A DNA stretch of 64,000 bases from NCBI RefSeq assembly GCF_900446215.1, contig NZ_UAQZ01000003.1, forward strand, positions 1 through 64,000. Reading direction: 5' to 3'. The notes under the pieces were generated by a model. That model worked only from the letters and a program-made list of their open reading frames with translations. It did no database searches and was not told the DNA's origin. The stretch is from Burkholderia cenocepacia (GTDB taxonomy: Bacteria > Pseudomonadota > Gammaproteobacteria > Burkholderiales > Burkholderiaceae). Positions 15,639 through 22,809 of this stretch are shown in pieces (position 1 is the stretch's first letter; each line of letters begins with the position of its first letter). Position numbers and translations under genes: made by a program.

Positions 15639-16418
15639 GTGAAGATGAAAATTTTAGCGGCTAAAACGGTCGTACTCGCGGTGGCGATCGGCGGTGCGGT
15701 ATCGCATTCCGCGCTGGCTGGTGGTATTCCAGTGATCGACGTTACGAACGTAATGCAGACAACGATCAGCGCGATTAACAACGTGCAAGCTGTTCAGAAG
15801 CAAATCGAGCAATACACAACGCAGTTGCAGCAGTACCAGAACATGCTCCAGAACACGGTGGCGCCGGCCGCGTACGTGTGGGATCAGGTGAACGGCACGA
15901 TCAACAAGCTCCTGCAAGCGCAGGACATGCTGAATTACTACAAGAATCAGGCCGGCAACATCGACGCTTATCTGTCGCGATATCAGGACGTGGCGTACTA
16001 CCGATCGTCCCCATGTTTCACCGCGACTGGCTGCACGGACGCCCAGCGGCAAGCTCTGGCCGATGCGCAAGTGAACGGATCGGAAGCTCAAAAGCGTGCA
16101 AACGATGCTGTGCTGAAGGGCGTCGATCAGCAGCAACAAACGCTGGTCACGGACGCGGCAAACCTGCGTTCGTTACAGGCGCAAGCCTCGAGCGCACAGG
16201 GGCAAATGCAGGCCATCCAGGCGGCCAATCAGCTCGCCAGCGCTCAAACGAATCAGCTTCTCCAGCTCCGTGGGCTGCTCGTCGCACAACAGGCTGCTGC
16301 TGCAACGCGTGCGCAGATCGTTGCAGATCGCGAGGCTCAACAGGCTGCCGCTGGTGTTCAACTGCGCGATGGCAGCAACATCACACACTCCGCTCCCAAG
16401 AGCTGGACTTTCCAATAA
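15639..16418 (+). CDS. trbJ: TrbJ, VirB5-like conjugative transfer protein (IncP type)
   Basis: A 259-residue exported protein: signal peptide (TVVLAVAIGGAVSHSALA), then a long Gln/Ala-rich helical region with VIDVTNVMQTTISAINNVQA, YTTQLQQYQNMLQN and MLNYYKNQAGNIDAYLSRYQD, typical of TrbJ/VirB5. TrbJ is a pilus-assembly component and contributes to entry exclusion in RP4. Start GTG 15639 has AGGAG seven bases upstream; ATG 15645 is the alternative. The first codons contain a perfect KorB operator (15653-15665). The C-terminal 18 residues resemble those in the neighbouring TrbK. No trbB-trbI or trbE lie nearby. Confidence 0.88.
   Translation: MKMKILAAKTVVLAVAIGGAVSHSALAGGIPVIDVTNVMQTTISAINNVQAVQKQIEQYTTQLQQYQNMLQNTVAPAAYVWDQVNGTINKLLQAQDMLNYYKNQAGNIDAYLSRYQDVAYYRSSPCFTATGCTDAQRQALADAQVNGSEAQKRANDAVLKGVDQQQQTLVTDAANLRSLQAQASSAQGQMQAIQAANQLASAQTNQLLQLRGLLVAQQAAAATRAQIVADREAQQAAAGVQLRDGSNITHSAPKSWTFQ
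15652..15666. promoter_or_regulatory. KorB-type operator (O_B) at the trbJ start
   Basis: TTTTAGCGGCTAAAA contains an exact IncP KorB operator (15653-15665). It lies inside the first codons of trbJ, about 135 bp after traJ. From memory, RP4 has an O_B just after traJ at the start of traI, so the site may be a retained piece of that junction. Confidence 0.8.
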
Positions 16419-16427
16419 GGGCCAGAA

Positions 16428-16619
16428 ATGAAAGTGGCAATTTGGGCACTCGTGTCCCTTGCAATGCTCGCCGGGTGCGACGACAAGGGGGCGTCAGCCG
16501 AGGCGAAACAGGCGGCCTCCGCCGCGCAATTACGTGACGGCAGCAATGTCGTCAGCTCTCCGCCGAAGAACTGGACGTGGGGCGATGCACCGTCTCAACA
16601 ACCGAAGAAAAATCAGTGA
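16428..16619 (+). CDS. trbK: TrbK-like entry-exclusion lipoprotein
   Basis: A 63-residue lipoprotein: MKVAIWALVSLAMLAGCDD gives a signal with lipobox LAGC (C17), then a short Ala/Lys-rich mature part. Position between trbJ and trbL and size match RP4 trbK, the inner-membrane-anchored lipoprotein that stops a recipient taking up a related IncP plasmid. The tail LRDGSN..SSPPKNWTW repeats the C-terminal motif of TrbJ. Nine bases separate it from trbJ; it is ten bases before trbL. Confidence 0.82.
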   Translation: MKVAIWALVSLAMLAGCDDKGASAEAKQAASAAQLRDGSNVVSSPPKNWTWGDAPSQQPKKNQ

Positions 16620-16629
16620 GGGCCACGCT

Positions 16630-18066
16630 ATGAGATCCATGTTTTTCAAACGAGGCAATCTTTTTGCGCTCGGTTTGATGATGCTCCTTCACGTTGCGAC
16701 TGCCTTTGCCGCACCGATGGACGTCAATGTCGTTGATTCGGTGATGGGCAAGTACCAATCTGCGGCCAGTTCGTGGGGCGGCGTCATGGTGAGCTACGGA
16801 TCGTGGCTCTTCTGGGGATTGGCGCTCGTCAGCATGGTGTGGACGTACGGAATGATGGCGATGCGCCGCTCGGACATTCAAGAGTTCTTTGCTGAATCGA
16901 TTCGATTTTTCGGCACCCTGGGCTTCTTCTGGTGGATTCTGTACAACGGCCCGGCGATCGGAGATGCCATCGTCAAATCGATGTGGATGATCGGAGCAAA
17001 GGCAATCGGCCAAGCAACCGACTTTACGCCTGGCGGCATCGTACAAATCGGCTACGACATTTTTGCCAAGGCGCTCGACCAGTCTTCTGTCTGGTCACCC
17101 ACCGACAGTGTTGTTGGGCTTCTCATGGCGCTGGCCGTGATGCTTGTCCTGACGATCGTCGGCGTGAATCTGCTCCTGGTCTTCGTATCGGCCTGGATCG
17201 TCATCTACGGTGGCGTGTTCTTCCTCGGCTTCGGGGGATCGCGCTGGACCTCGGATATCGCTATCAGCTTTTACAAGCACGTCTTGGCGATAGGTGCGGA
17301 GCTGATGGTAATGCTCCTGCTCATTGGCATCGGCAAGACTTTCATCAACGAGTACTACTCCAGCATGGCCGCTGGCATTGACCTCAAGGAAATGGCGGTC
17401 ATGCTCATCGCTGCCTTCGCGCTGATGTATCTCACAAACAAGATACCGCCGAGGATCGCAGGCATCGTTGGCGTTGGCGGTGTTGGCTCGATCGGCGGTG
17501 TCGGCGTTGGTTCGGTAATGGCAGCGGCCGCCATGACGGCAAGCGCAGCCGCATCGGCCGGTTCCTCGGTAATGGCCGGTGCGACCAATGCCGCAGGTGG
17601 AGCGTCAGCCCTGAAGGCTGCGTTCCAGGGAGCGCAACAACACATGGCCGGCGGAACTGGCATGTTCAGCGGCAGCAATGCAGCCTCCGGAAGTCTCGCG
17701 GGCGGTAATGGTGGCGTTAGCAGCTCGTCTGGCGGCAGTGGTGGCTTTTCCTCGTTCATGAGCAACGCGGGCCGCTTCGCGGCCGACATGAGCAGCAATC
17801 TCGCGAAAGGCGCTGGCGATGTTGCGAAGGACAAGGCTGCTGCGATGATGGAGTCGGCGAAGGGGAACGTGGCACAAACCACGGGCGGCAAGATCGCGTC
17901 GGCAATCCACGGAGGGGCTGATTTCCGGGACTTAACCGGTGCAAATACGGTGAGCTTCGCAGACGACAGTCTCGGCGCCAGCAATGGTCGCAGCCGGCAG
18001 AATCATATGCATGACGAAGTCGCCGCGTTCGTGAACAAGGATCGTTCCTCGCACGAGGAAGCCTAA
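16630..18066 (+). CDS. trbL: TrbL, VirB6-like conjugative transfer membrane protein
   Basis: A 478-residue inner-membrane protein. After a signal-like start (LFALGLMMLLHVATAFA) come about six hydrophobic helices between 50 and 300, including FFGTLGFFWWILYNG and MLVLTIVGVNLLLVFVSAWI. Then follow a Gly/Val region (GVGGVGSIGGVGVGS) and a long Ala/Gly/Ser-rich cytoplasmic tail to the end, the usual TrbL/VirB6 plan. It forms part of the inner-membrane channel of P-type type IV secretion systems. Last of the trbJ-trbK-trbL block, which is in RP4 order. Alone it cannot form a transfer channel. Confidence 0.88.
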   Translation: MRSMFFKRGNLFALGLMMLLHVATAFAAPMDVNVVDSVMGKYQSAASSWGGVMVSYGSWLFWGLALVSMVWTYGMMAMRRSDIQEFFAESIRFFGTLGFFWWILYNGPAIGDAIVKSMWMIGAKAIGQATDFTPGGIVQIGYDIFAKALDQSSVWSPTDSVVGLLMALAVMLVLTIVGVNLLLVFVSAWIVIYGGVFFLGFGGSRWTSDIAISFYKHVLAIGAELMVMLLLIGIGKTFINEYYSSMAAGIDLKEMAVMLIAAFALMYLTNKIPPRIAGIVGVGGVGSIGGVGVGSVMAAAAMTASAAASAGSSVMAGATNAAGGASALKAAFQGAQQHMAGGTGMFSGSNAASGSLAGGNGGVSSSSGGSGGFSSFMSNAGRFAADMSSNLAKGAGDVAKDKAAAMMESAKGNVAQTTGGKIASAIHGGADFRDLTGANTVSFADDSLGASNGRSRQNHMHDEVAAFVNKDRSSHEEA

Positions 18067-18130
18067 AAGCGCACCGGCCGGCGGCAACCGGCCGGCACTT
18101 CCACAACAACACCTGCTTGAGAGGTGAAGT

Positions 18131-18421
18131 ATGGCAACCATGCATGATACCGAAGCTCGGGAAGTTATCCATCACACGGCAATGCGACTCGCGGCCCTAG
18201 AATTCATAGATCGGCACGCTGCTAAGGATCTATCTCAAATGGCTGAGGCCGTTGCGAACTTATTCGTGGTCGTCTTCTACCAGGCCGAAACGGGCCGGGC
18301 GACGCGCTCGGATTTCAGAGAGGCAATGACGGCCGTACGCCAAGCGTTGCAGCAGTATGCAGAACCGCCGAAGCGCTACGACGTCATTTCGGGGGAGGGG
18401 GCGAACAAGGTATGGTCATGA
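18131..18421 (+). CDS. Unknown 96-residue protein coupled to a HigA-like antitoxin
   Basis: A mostly helical protein (EVIHHTAMRLAALEFIDRH, SQMAEAVANLFVVVFYQAE) with no signal peptide and no similarity that I recognise. GAGAGGTGAAGT gives a good ribosome-binding site before ATG 18131. Its stop overlaps the next start (ATGA). It does not look like a HigB/RelE toxin, yet its position upstream of a HigA-like gene is the order of a host-inhibition pair, so a non-classical toxin is possible. First of three tightly coupled genes after trbL. Confidence 0.65.
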   Translation: MATMHDTEAREVIHHTAMRLAALEFIDRHAAKDLSQMAEAVANLFVVVFYQAETGRATRSDFREAMTAVRQALQQYAEPPKRYDVISGEGANKVWS

Positions 18422-18771
18422 AAAATCATCCGCACCCCGGCGAATTGCTGCTTGAGGAAGTTCGCCGTCGGTTCGGCCTCGATGTAGCCGGCGCGGCCAA
18501 ACGGCTCAATGTGTCGTGCACGATGCTTTCGCGTGTGCTCGACGGCCGCGCCAGCATCAGCCCCGATCTGGCGATGCACCTCGAGCGCGCTGGATTCAGT
18601 TCTGCACGCGTCTGGATGACTCTGCAAAGCGACTTTGACCAGCGGGGCGCGGAGCCAGAGCTGGTCCGCATGTTGGATGGCGTAACCCCTGATAATTTGC
18701 ATGGTGAGGTGGATTTCGGGTCGGCAACTGGCTGCAAAACTTCCGACCAGGACAAATGGGGACGGCTATGA
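18418..18771 (+). CDS. HigA-like Xre-family antitoxin/regulator
   Basis: A 117-residue helix-turn-helix protein. HPGELLLEEVRRRFGLDVAG then AAKRLNVSCTMLSRVLDGRASISPDLAMHLERA is the HigA/VapI pattern: HPGE lead, HTH, then the LA.RLE-like helix. The C-terminal third (about 75-117) is atypical. Start ATG 18418 overlaps the preceding stop; ATG 18412 is also possible. No HigB toxin gene is adjacent. It may be an antitoxin for the upstream 96-residue protein, or a plain regulator of the trb genes or of its own operon. Confidence 0.78.
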   Translation: MKNHPHPGELLLEEVRRRFGLDVAGAAKRLNVSCTMLSRVLDGRASISPDLAMHLERAGFSSARVWMTLQSDFDQRGAEPELVRMLDGVTPDNLHGEVDFGSATGCKTSDQDKWGRL

Positions 18772-19070
18772 TCGCAGACAGCAACGAGAAGCAATCACAC
18801 GTCAATCTCAGCCCCAAGCCGAGTGGCGGCGAAGCCATCCCAAGTCATGTGCTCGCGGACGATGCTTTGAGTGCCCGGGAGGGGCTAGCAAATCGCAACG
18901 TCCTCGCCGATCGATCTGACGCTCTTGGACCAACGTTCGTAGAAGAGATTGGCCCTCTCGATGTCATTCCCCTGTTCATCACGAGAGCTAATGCTCGCGA
19001 ACTGTTCGGCCGGCGTCCTGGCGAAACGGTAGCTCAGGCGCTAGTACGGATGGCCGAGGACGGTTGGTGA
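18768..19070 (+). CDS. Unknown 100-residue protein, third gene of a coupled operon
   Basis: Starts at ATG 18768, overlapping the HigA-like stop (ATGA). The N-terminal half is polar and probably disordered (NEKQSHVNLSPKPSGGEAIP). The C-terminal half has a short folded-looking stretch, PLDVIPLFITRANARELFGR and VAQALVRMAEDGW. No family recognised. Coupling suggests it works with the two genes upstream. Confidence 0.55.
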   Translation: MIADSNEKQSHVNLSPKPSGGEAIPSHVLADDALSAREGLANRNVLADRSDALGPTFVEEIGPLDVIPLFITRANARELFGRRPGETVAQALVRMAEDGW

Positions 19071-19378
19071 TCGAGGTCGACCTGCAGCGGTTGGCTGACC
19101 ACGGTTCGTGCCGATCGGTTCGCCAAGTCCACTCACGGTGCACGTTGTCGGACTTGATTGCTGCGACCAAGGATTCAATTCAGTAGTCTGGTGGCCCGGC
19201 CCGGCCCGGCCCGGCCCGGCCCGGACGCACGCTGCCGCGGCGACGAGCATCTGACGTGATGCTGAGCCTTGTCTGACGTTTCCCGAGGACGCGGGAACTG
19301 CTCCGCCGGTAGCCCGAATTGGTCAGATGGGGATTCACATACGCTAAAATTCGCCGTCCAAGACGCGCCTAAGATCAC
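19071..19378 (+). other. Gene-free stretch between trb-side operon and the methylase
   Basis: About 300 bases with no credible gene. It holds the GGCCC tandem repeat (19193-19222) and, near the methylase, a -10-like TAAAAT (19345-19350) without a clear -35. It marks the change from IncP-like genes to the lower-G+C cassette and is a likely recombination seam. Confidence 0.5.
19193..19222. repeat. Tandem GGCCC repeat, six units
   Basis: Six uninterrupted copies of the pentanucleotide GGCCC, then GGAC. It is intergenic and close to the left boundary of the lower-G+C cassette. Such tracts vary in length by slippage. Confidence 0.9.
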
Positions 19379-20191
19379 GTGCCAGACCTAATCAAACACT
19401 ATAGTCCATTGCGGTACCCGGGAGGAAAGTCCTGGCTGGCTCCTGAACTTCGTGAGTGGCTGGCCAAGGATGGTCAAGCAGAGCTGGTTGAGCTTTTTGC
19501 CGGAGGAGCCTACGCGTCTTTGCTCGCTGTATTGGAGGGGTACGTGCATCGCGCGACTCTAGTCGAGGTCGATCCGGCAATTTGTGCAGTCTGGCGCACA
19601 GTTTTTTCCAGTGACGCCAGAAAATTGTGCTCTCGAATCCGAGCCTTTCGCTTCACGGAAGAGAATGTGGAAGAATTGCTCGACAAAAAATTCAGAACGG
19701 ATGTTGGACTCGCTTTCCAGACGATTGTAAAGAATCGAGCTAGGCGAGGAGGCATTCTTGCGGATGGAGCGGGGATACTTCGAGCGGGTGAACGTAATAA
19801 GGGGCTGGCTTCCCGATGGTATCCTCAAACTCTGATTGATCGCATTGGGCGACTCAATGGATATGCGGAAAGCTTTAAGGTGATTGAGGGGGATGCCCTT
19901 GAGTATTTGGCTCTCTTAAATCGTCGGCGACGACCGGTAAAGCTCTTTGTTGATCCGCCATACACGAAACTTTCTGAGTATGGGGTAAAGCCACTATACA
20001 GATTTAATCATATCGATCACGCAAAACTGTTTGGACGACTACATCGAACGTCGCATGATGTTTTAATAACTTACGACGATAGCGATTTGGTTAGGAAGAA
20101 AGCGATGCAGCATGAATTCGACGTTAAGCGTATTCTGATGCGCACCGCCCACTCGGTAAAAAAGTATGAACTGTTATTGACGAGGCGATGA
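19379..20191 (+). CDS. DNA adenine N6-methyltransferase (Dam/D12 class)
   Basis: A 270-residue SAM-dependent DNA methylase. PLRYPGGKS (10-18) is the D12-class N-terminal motif, ELFAGGAYASL (38-48) the SAM-binding motif I, and DPPY (192-195) the catalytic motif IV. Target recognition lies between and cannot be read. Start GTG 19379. Codon use is less G+C-rich than the flanking chromosome. No cognate restriction nuclease is present; the gene converges on, and overlaps by 18 bp, the 877-residue fusion gene. It may mark self DNA for that cassette or be a solitary methylase. Confidence 0.85.
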   Translation: MPDLIKHYSPLRYPGGKSWLAPELREWLAKDGQAELVELFAGGAYASLLAVLEGYVHRATLVEVDPAICAVWRTVFSSDARKLCSRIRAFRFTEENVEELLDKKFRTDVGLAFQTIVKNRARRGGILADGAGILRAGERNKGLASRWYPQTLIDRIGRLNGYAESFKVIEGDALEYLALLNRRRRPVKLFVDPPYTKLSEYGVKPLYRFNHIDHAKLFGRLHRTSHDVLITYDDSDLVRKKAMQHEFDVKRILMRTAHSVKKYELLLTRR

Positions 20192-22807
20192 CGGCGTTTC
20201 ATCTTCTAATTGGAAAAGATCGAGCTGTCGGGGAAGTGTGTAGAGTGACACTTCCAAGGTCATTGATGATCCCTCTCTCCGACCAGTAATACGTGCTCGA
20301 ATTGCTGAGTCGCCGCGCTCGCCAACGGAGATTTCTCTTGAATCAGTTGTCCAATTGTCTTGTGTGAGACCGACGGAGACTCTTAAAACACGTTCAGTCT
20401 TGGACGAGTGCTCTCGCTTGTCTTCCCATCGGCGCGTAACTGCACCACGTCGATCTACTGTCTCAAGCGAGGGTGCGGCGATCGCAGTCGAGTTATCTTC
20501 GAAAAGATTTCCGGATTCAGTGGGTTGTCCGATTCGAGATGGGTTTGCCGTCGCGACGAGAACGACACCTTCCTCGAACCCCCCAGACTGAGCATGTTTT
20601 TGTTTCTTTAATCGATTTAGTTCGGTGCGGCTAATCTTTAGCTGACGCAGAATTCCATCTATAACCTCCTCGACATCAGCGAGTTCCTCAAGTAATTTGT
20701 CGTGACCGCGTGCGTCAAGCGCCTCGATCGCTTCTTCAACAAGCTTCTCTCGGAGAGCGTGCAAGAAATCATCGCCGGAAAGGCGAACAATTTTTGCTGC
20801 CTCACCGCCGGAGGTTATTTTACGCGGTACACCATCGCGCACCAGTTTGTGAAATTCCTGCGTTTCGTCTAATTGATCGAATGGTTGGGCGATGTCGATT
20901 TGCGCCTTGGTTTGGAGGAGTTGGTAATAGGCATGGGATAATGTGCCGCCCTCCAAATAGACGACGGCATCAATTTGCTTCGCGAGCTCCCCAACCGTTT
21001 CAAGTAGATGCTTATTTCGAAGTAGATCATTATCGGCTGGCTGCAGCCGAATTTGCTTAACTTGAGAATGTTCCTGCGTCGCTTCTGCCTTTAAGCGCTC
21101 TACGTCGGCGGCACTTTCAATGACTAAAGTTTTGTCCCAAGCCGCCTTGCGTCGTCTGGATGCGTTTCTCTGCTGCTCCTGAACCAAATACGGTTCATGG
21201 TACCAAGGGAATGTTGGTTTTGATGAAAATCTCGAGGGCACGCCAACGAACCACATGATGCTTAGTGGTTCGGCGGACATTTCTGCAATGCGTCGAGATT
21301 GGAGCGCTATTTCGCGTATCCATTCGTCTTTGCTAATAGCTCTCCGCCAATCGTACGGCTCTGCAAGAGCCATGCGAACCCATTGGCCGTCGTGATCAGG
21401 GGCAACGCAAAATCCCTTGTAACGTTCCTTGTACTGGATGGAGAATTTTTGGGGATCAAGCGTCGAGTCGGAGGTTATCGGCCCTTTTTTTGTGTCAACA
21501 ATTATTTTGTCGTGACTGTTGTAATAGAGTCCTTCTGGAAGACCCCACAAGCATTCGATATGTACCTTCCTCGCTCCCGGCGCCGCATAGGCGAATGCAG
21601 AGCTAACCGCAGGGATGAAGTTGTGAAAGATGAATGCAACCGGTTCAGTAATATTTGCTTGCTTAAAATTCTCTAGGGTTTCTTTCAAGAATTTGAGGGC
21701 GGCTTGGCTATCGCGAACTTCGCACGTGCGTGGCAGAAGTTGGCGCTTTGCTTGCGCGTCGGTTTCTATGTCCGTACGAATGACGAGGGAGTATTCGCAA
21801 AGTTTCTCTATGTCACTCCGGAGATCATCGCGAATTTCTCCTGAAATTATCTCGGAGAGAATATCGACGTCGTCAAGGACAAATATCGGGCACGAAGGCA
21901 AGCCGAGTTTCTTGTAGATCTCGACGTTGTTTATCTTATGAAATTTTCTTGCATGCTCTTCGGAAATCTCTTTCAAGCATCTTAGTGCCGGTGTAGTACC
22001 TTTCTGGCGTTGCAGTGCTTTAGTTTGCGCTGTTGGGTCGAAGCCGTCCCGCGTAATAGCCTCGTCGACCTGGACTAAATAAACAGCTTTGCCGTCCCAA
22101 ACCCACTCAAAATGAGCTCGCGTATCGAGCTTGTATGCCCACCATGCGGCAGGCTCGAGTGCGCGCGAGATTGATACGCGTAGCGTGCAGCCCAAGGGAA
22201 GGGAGAATGCTGCTTCGTTCTGGCGGCGACGCCATTGCCGCAAATTGATCTGAAAATATGGATCCTGTGCGGGTGTTTCGATTTCGCCGAGCCAATCTCG
22301 GGCCTCTTGGGCATATTGCCGCTCGTCGGATAAGTGGCCCTTTGCAGAAATGGGGACAACAGCACGCTGAACGATTAAGCAAACTTGCTCAGATGACGAG
22401 CTTAGAGACGACGAGATCTGTCGGAGACATATTTCAAGCGCGCGAGCGAGGTCGGTGACAGTGGTTTGCTCGGAATGAAATCGCCCACGTTGCGCGATTG
22501 TTTCGGTGACGCCAGATGACCGAACCCAGACAGCGGTATCGCCAGATATTCCAATGCCGCTTAATGCATCAGCCACCCGAGATGCCCAGCGCGAAATAAG
22601 TTCTACTTTTGCGCTGGGCGTTGCTCGGGAATACCCTTCGTATAGTTTGGATGAGGCTACGACAAATGGAAGAGTCCAGGCGCTCGGGATGCAGCTCAGG
22701 CCGTAGGCTTTTTCTCCCACGAGCTCCTTTGTAATTAGCGATGCTGAAATAATTCGAGTATCGCTTTCGTCTACGATTGTTATCGGATGCTGTGGTTGAA
22801 TAGGCAC
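20174..22807 (-). CDS. PEP-synthase/PPDK-like ATP-grasp and phosphohistidine protein fused to MazG-like NTP pyrophosphohydrolase
   Basis: An 877-residue cytoplasmic protein. Residues about 15-250 resemble the PPDK/PEP-synthase nucleotide-binding domain (AVWVRSSGVTETIAQRGRFH, VCLIVQRAV). A second such unit spans about 305-440 (LVIRTDIETD, VAFIFHNFIPAVSSAFAYA, CLWGLPEGL). Residues 590-640 match the swivelling phosphohistidine domain, YLEGGTLSHAYYQLL with the candidate catalytic H625 in GGxxSHA. Residues 650-722 are MazG/HisE-like: FHKLVRDGVPRKI, then EKLVEEAIEAL and EELADVEEVID, giving the EE...ExxD metal site. A charged tail follows. Start GTG 22807 is two bases after the membrane-protein stop. 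Function unknown; ATP-driven phosphotransfer plus nucleotide hydrolysis is inferred. Confidence 0.8.
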   Translation of the reverse strand: MPIQPQHPITIVDESDTRIISASLITKELVGEKAYGLSCIPSAWTLPFVVASSKLYEGYSRATPSAKVELISRWASRVADALSGIGISGDTAVWVRSSGVTETIAQRGRFHSEQTTVTDLARALEICLRQISSSLSSSSEQVCLIVQRAVVPISAKGHLSDERQYAQEARDWLGEIETPAQDPYFQINLRQWRRRQNEAAFSLPLGCTLRVSISRALEPAAWWAYKLDTRAHFEWVWDGKAVYLVQVDEAITRDGFDPTAQTKALQRQKGTTPALRCLKEISEEHARKFHKINNVEIYKKLGLPSCPIFVLDDVDILSEIISGEIRDDLRSDIEKLCEYSLVIRTDIETDAQAKRQLLPRTCEVRDSQAALKFLKETLENFKQANITEPVAFIFHNFIPAVSSAFAYAAPGARKVHIECLWGLPEGLYYNSHDKIIVDTKKGPITSDSTLDPQKFSIQYKERYKGFCVAPDHDGQWVRMALAEPYDWRRAISKDEWIREIALQSRRIAEMSAEPLSIMWFVGVPSRFSSKPTFPWYHEPYLVQEQQRNASRRRKAAWDKTLVIESAADVERLKAEATQEHSQVKQIRLQPADNDLLRNKHLLETVGELAKQIDAVVYLEGGTLSHAYYQLLQTKAQIDIAQPFDQLDETQEFHKLVRDGVPRKITSGGEAAKIVRLSGDDFLHALREKLVEEAIEALDARGHDKLLEELADVEEVIDGILRQLKISRTELNRLKKQKHAQSGGFEEGVVLVATANPSRIGQPTESGNLFEDNSTAIAAPSLETVDRRGAVTRRWEDKREHSSKTERVLRVSVGLTQDNWTTDSREISVGERGDSAIRARITGRREGSSMTLEVSLYTLPRQLDLFQLEDETPSSPRQ

Positions 22808-22809
22808 GA

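Noticed and set aside
18131..18421. HigB/RelE toxin upstream of the HigA-like gene
   Set aside because: No HigB motifs are visible; I kept it as unknown and only raise a non-classical toxin as a hypothesis.
19379..20191. Type II restriction-modification system
   Set aside because: Only a methylase is present; no neighbouring gene has a nuclease motif.
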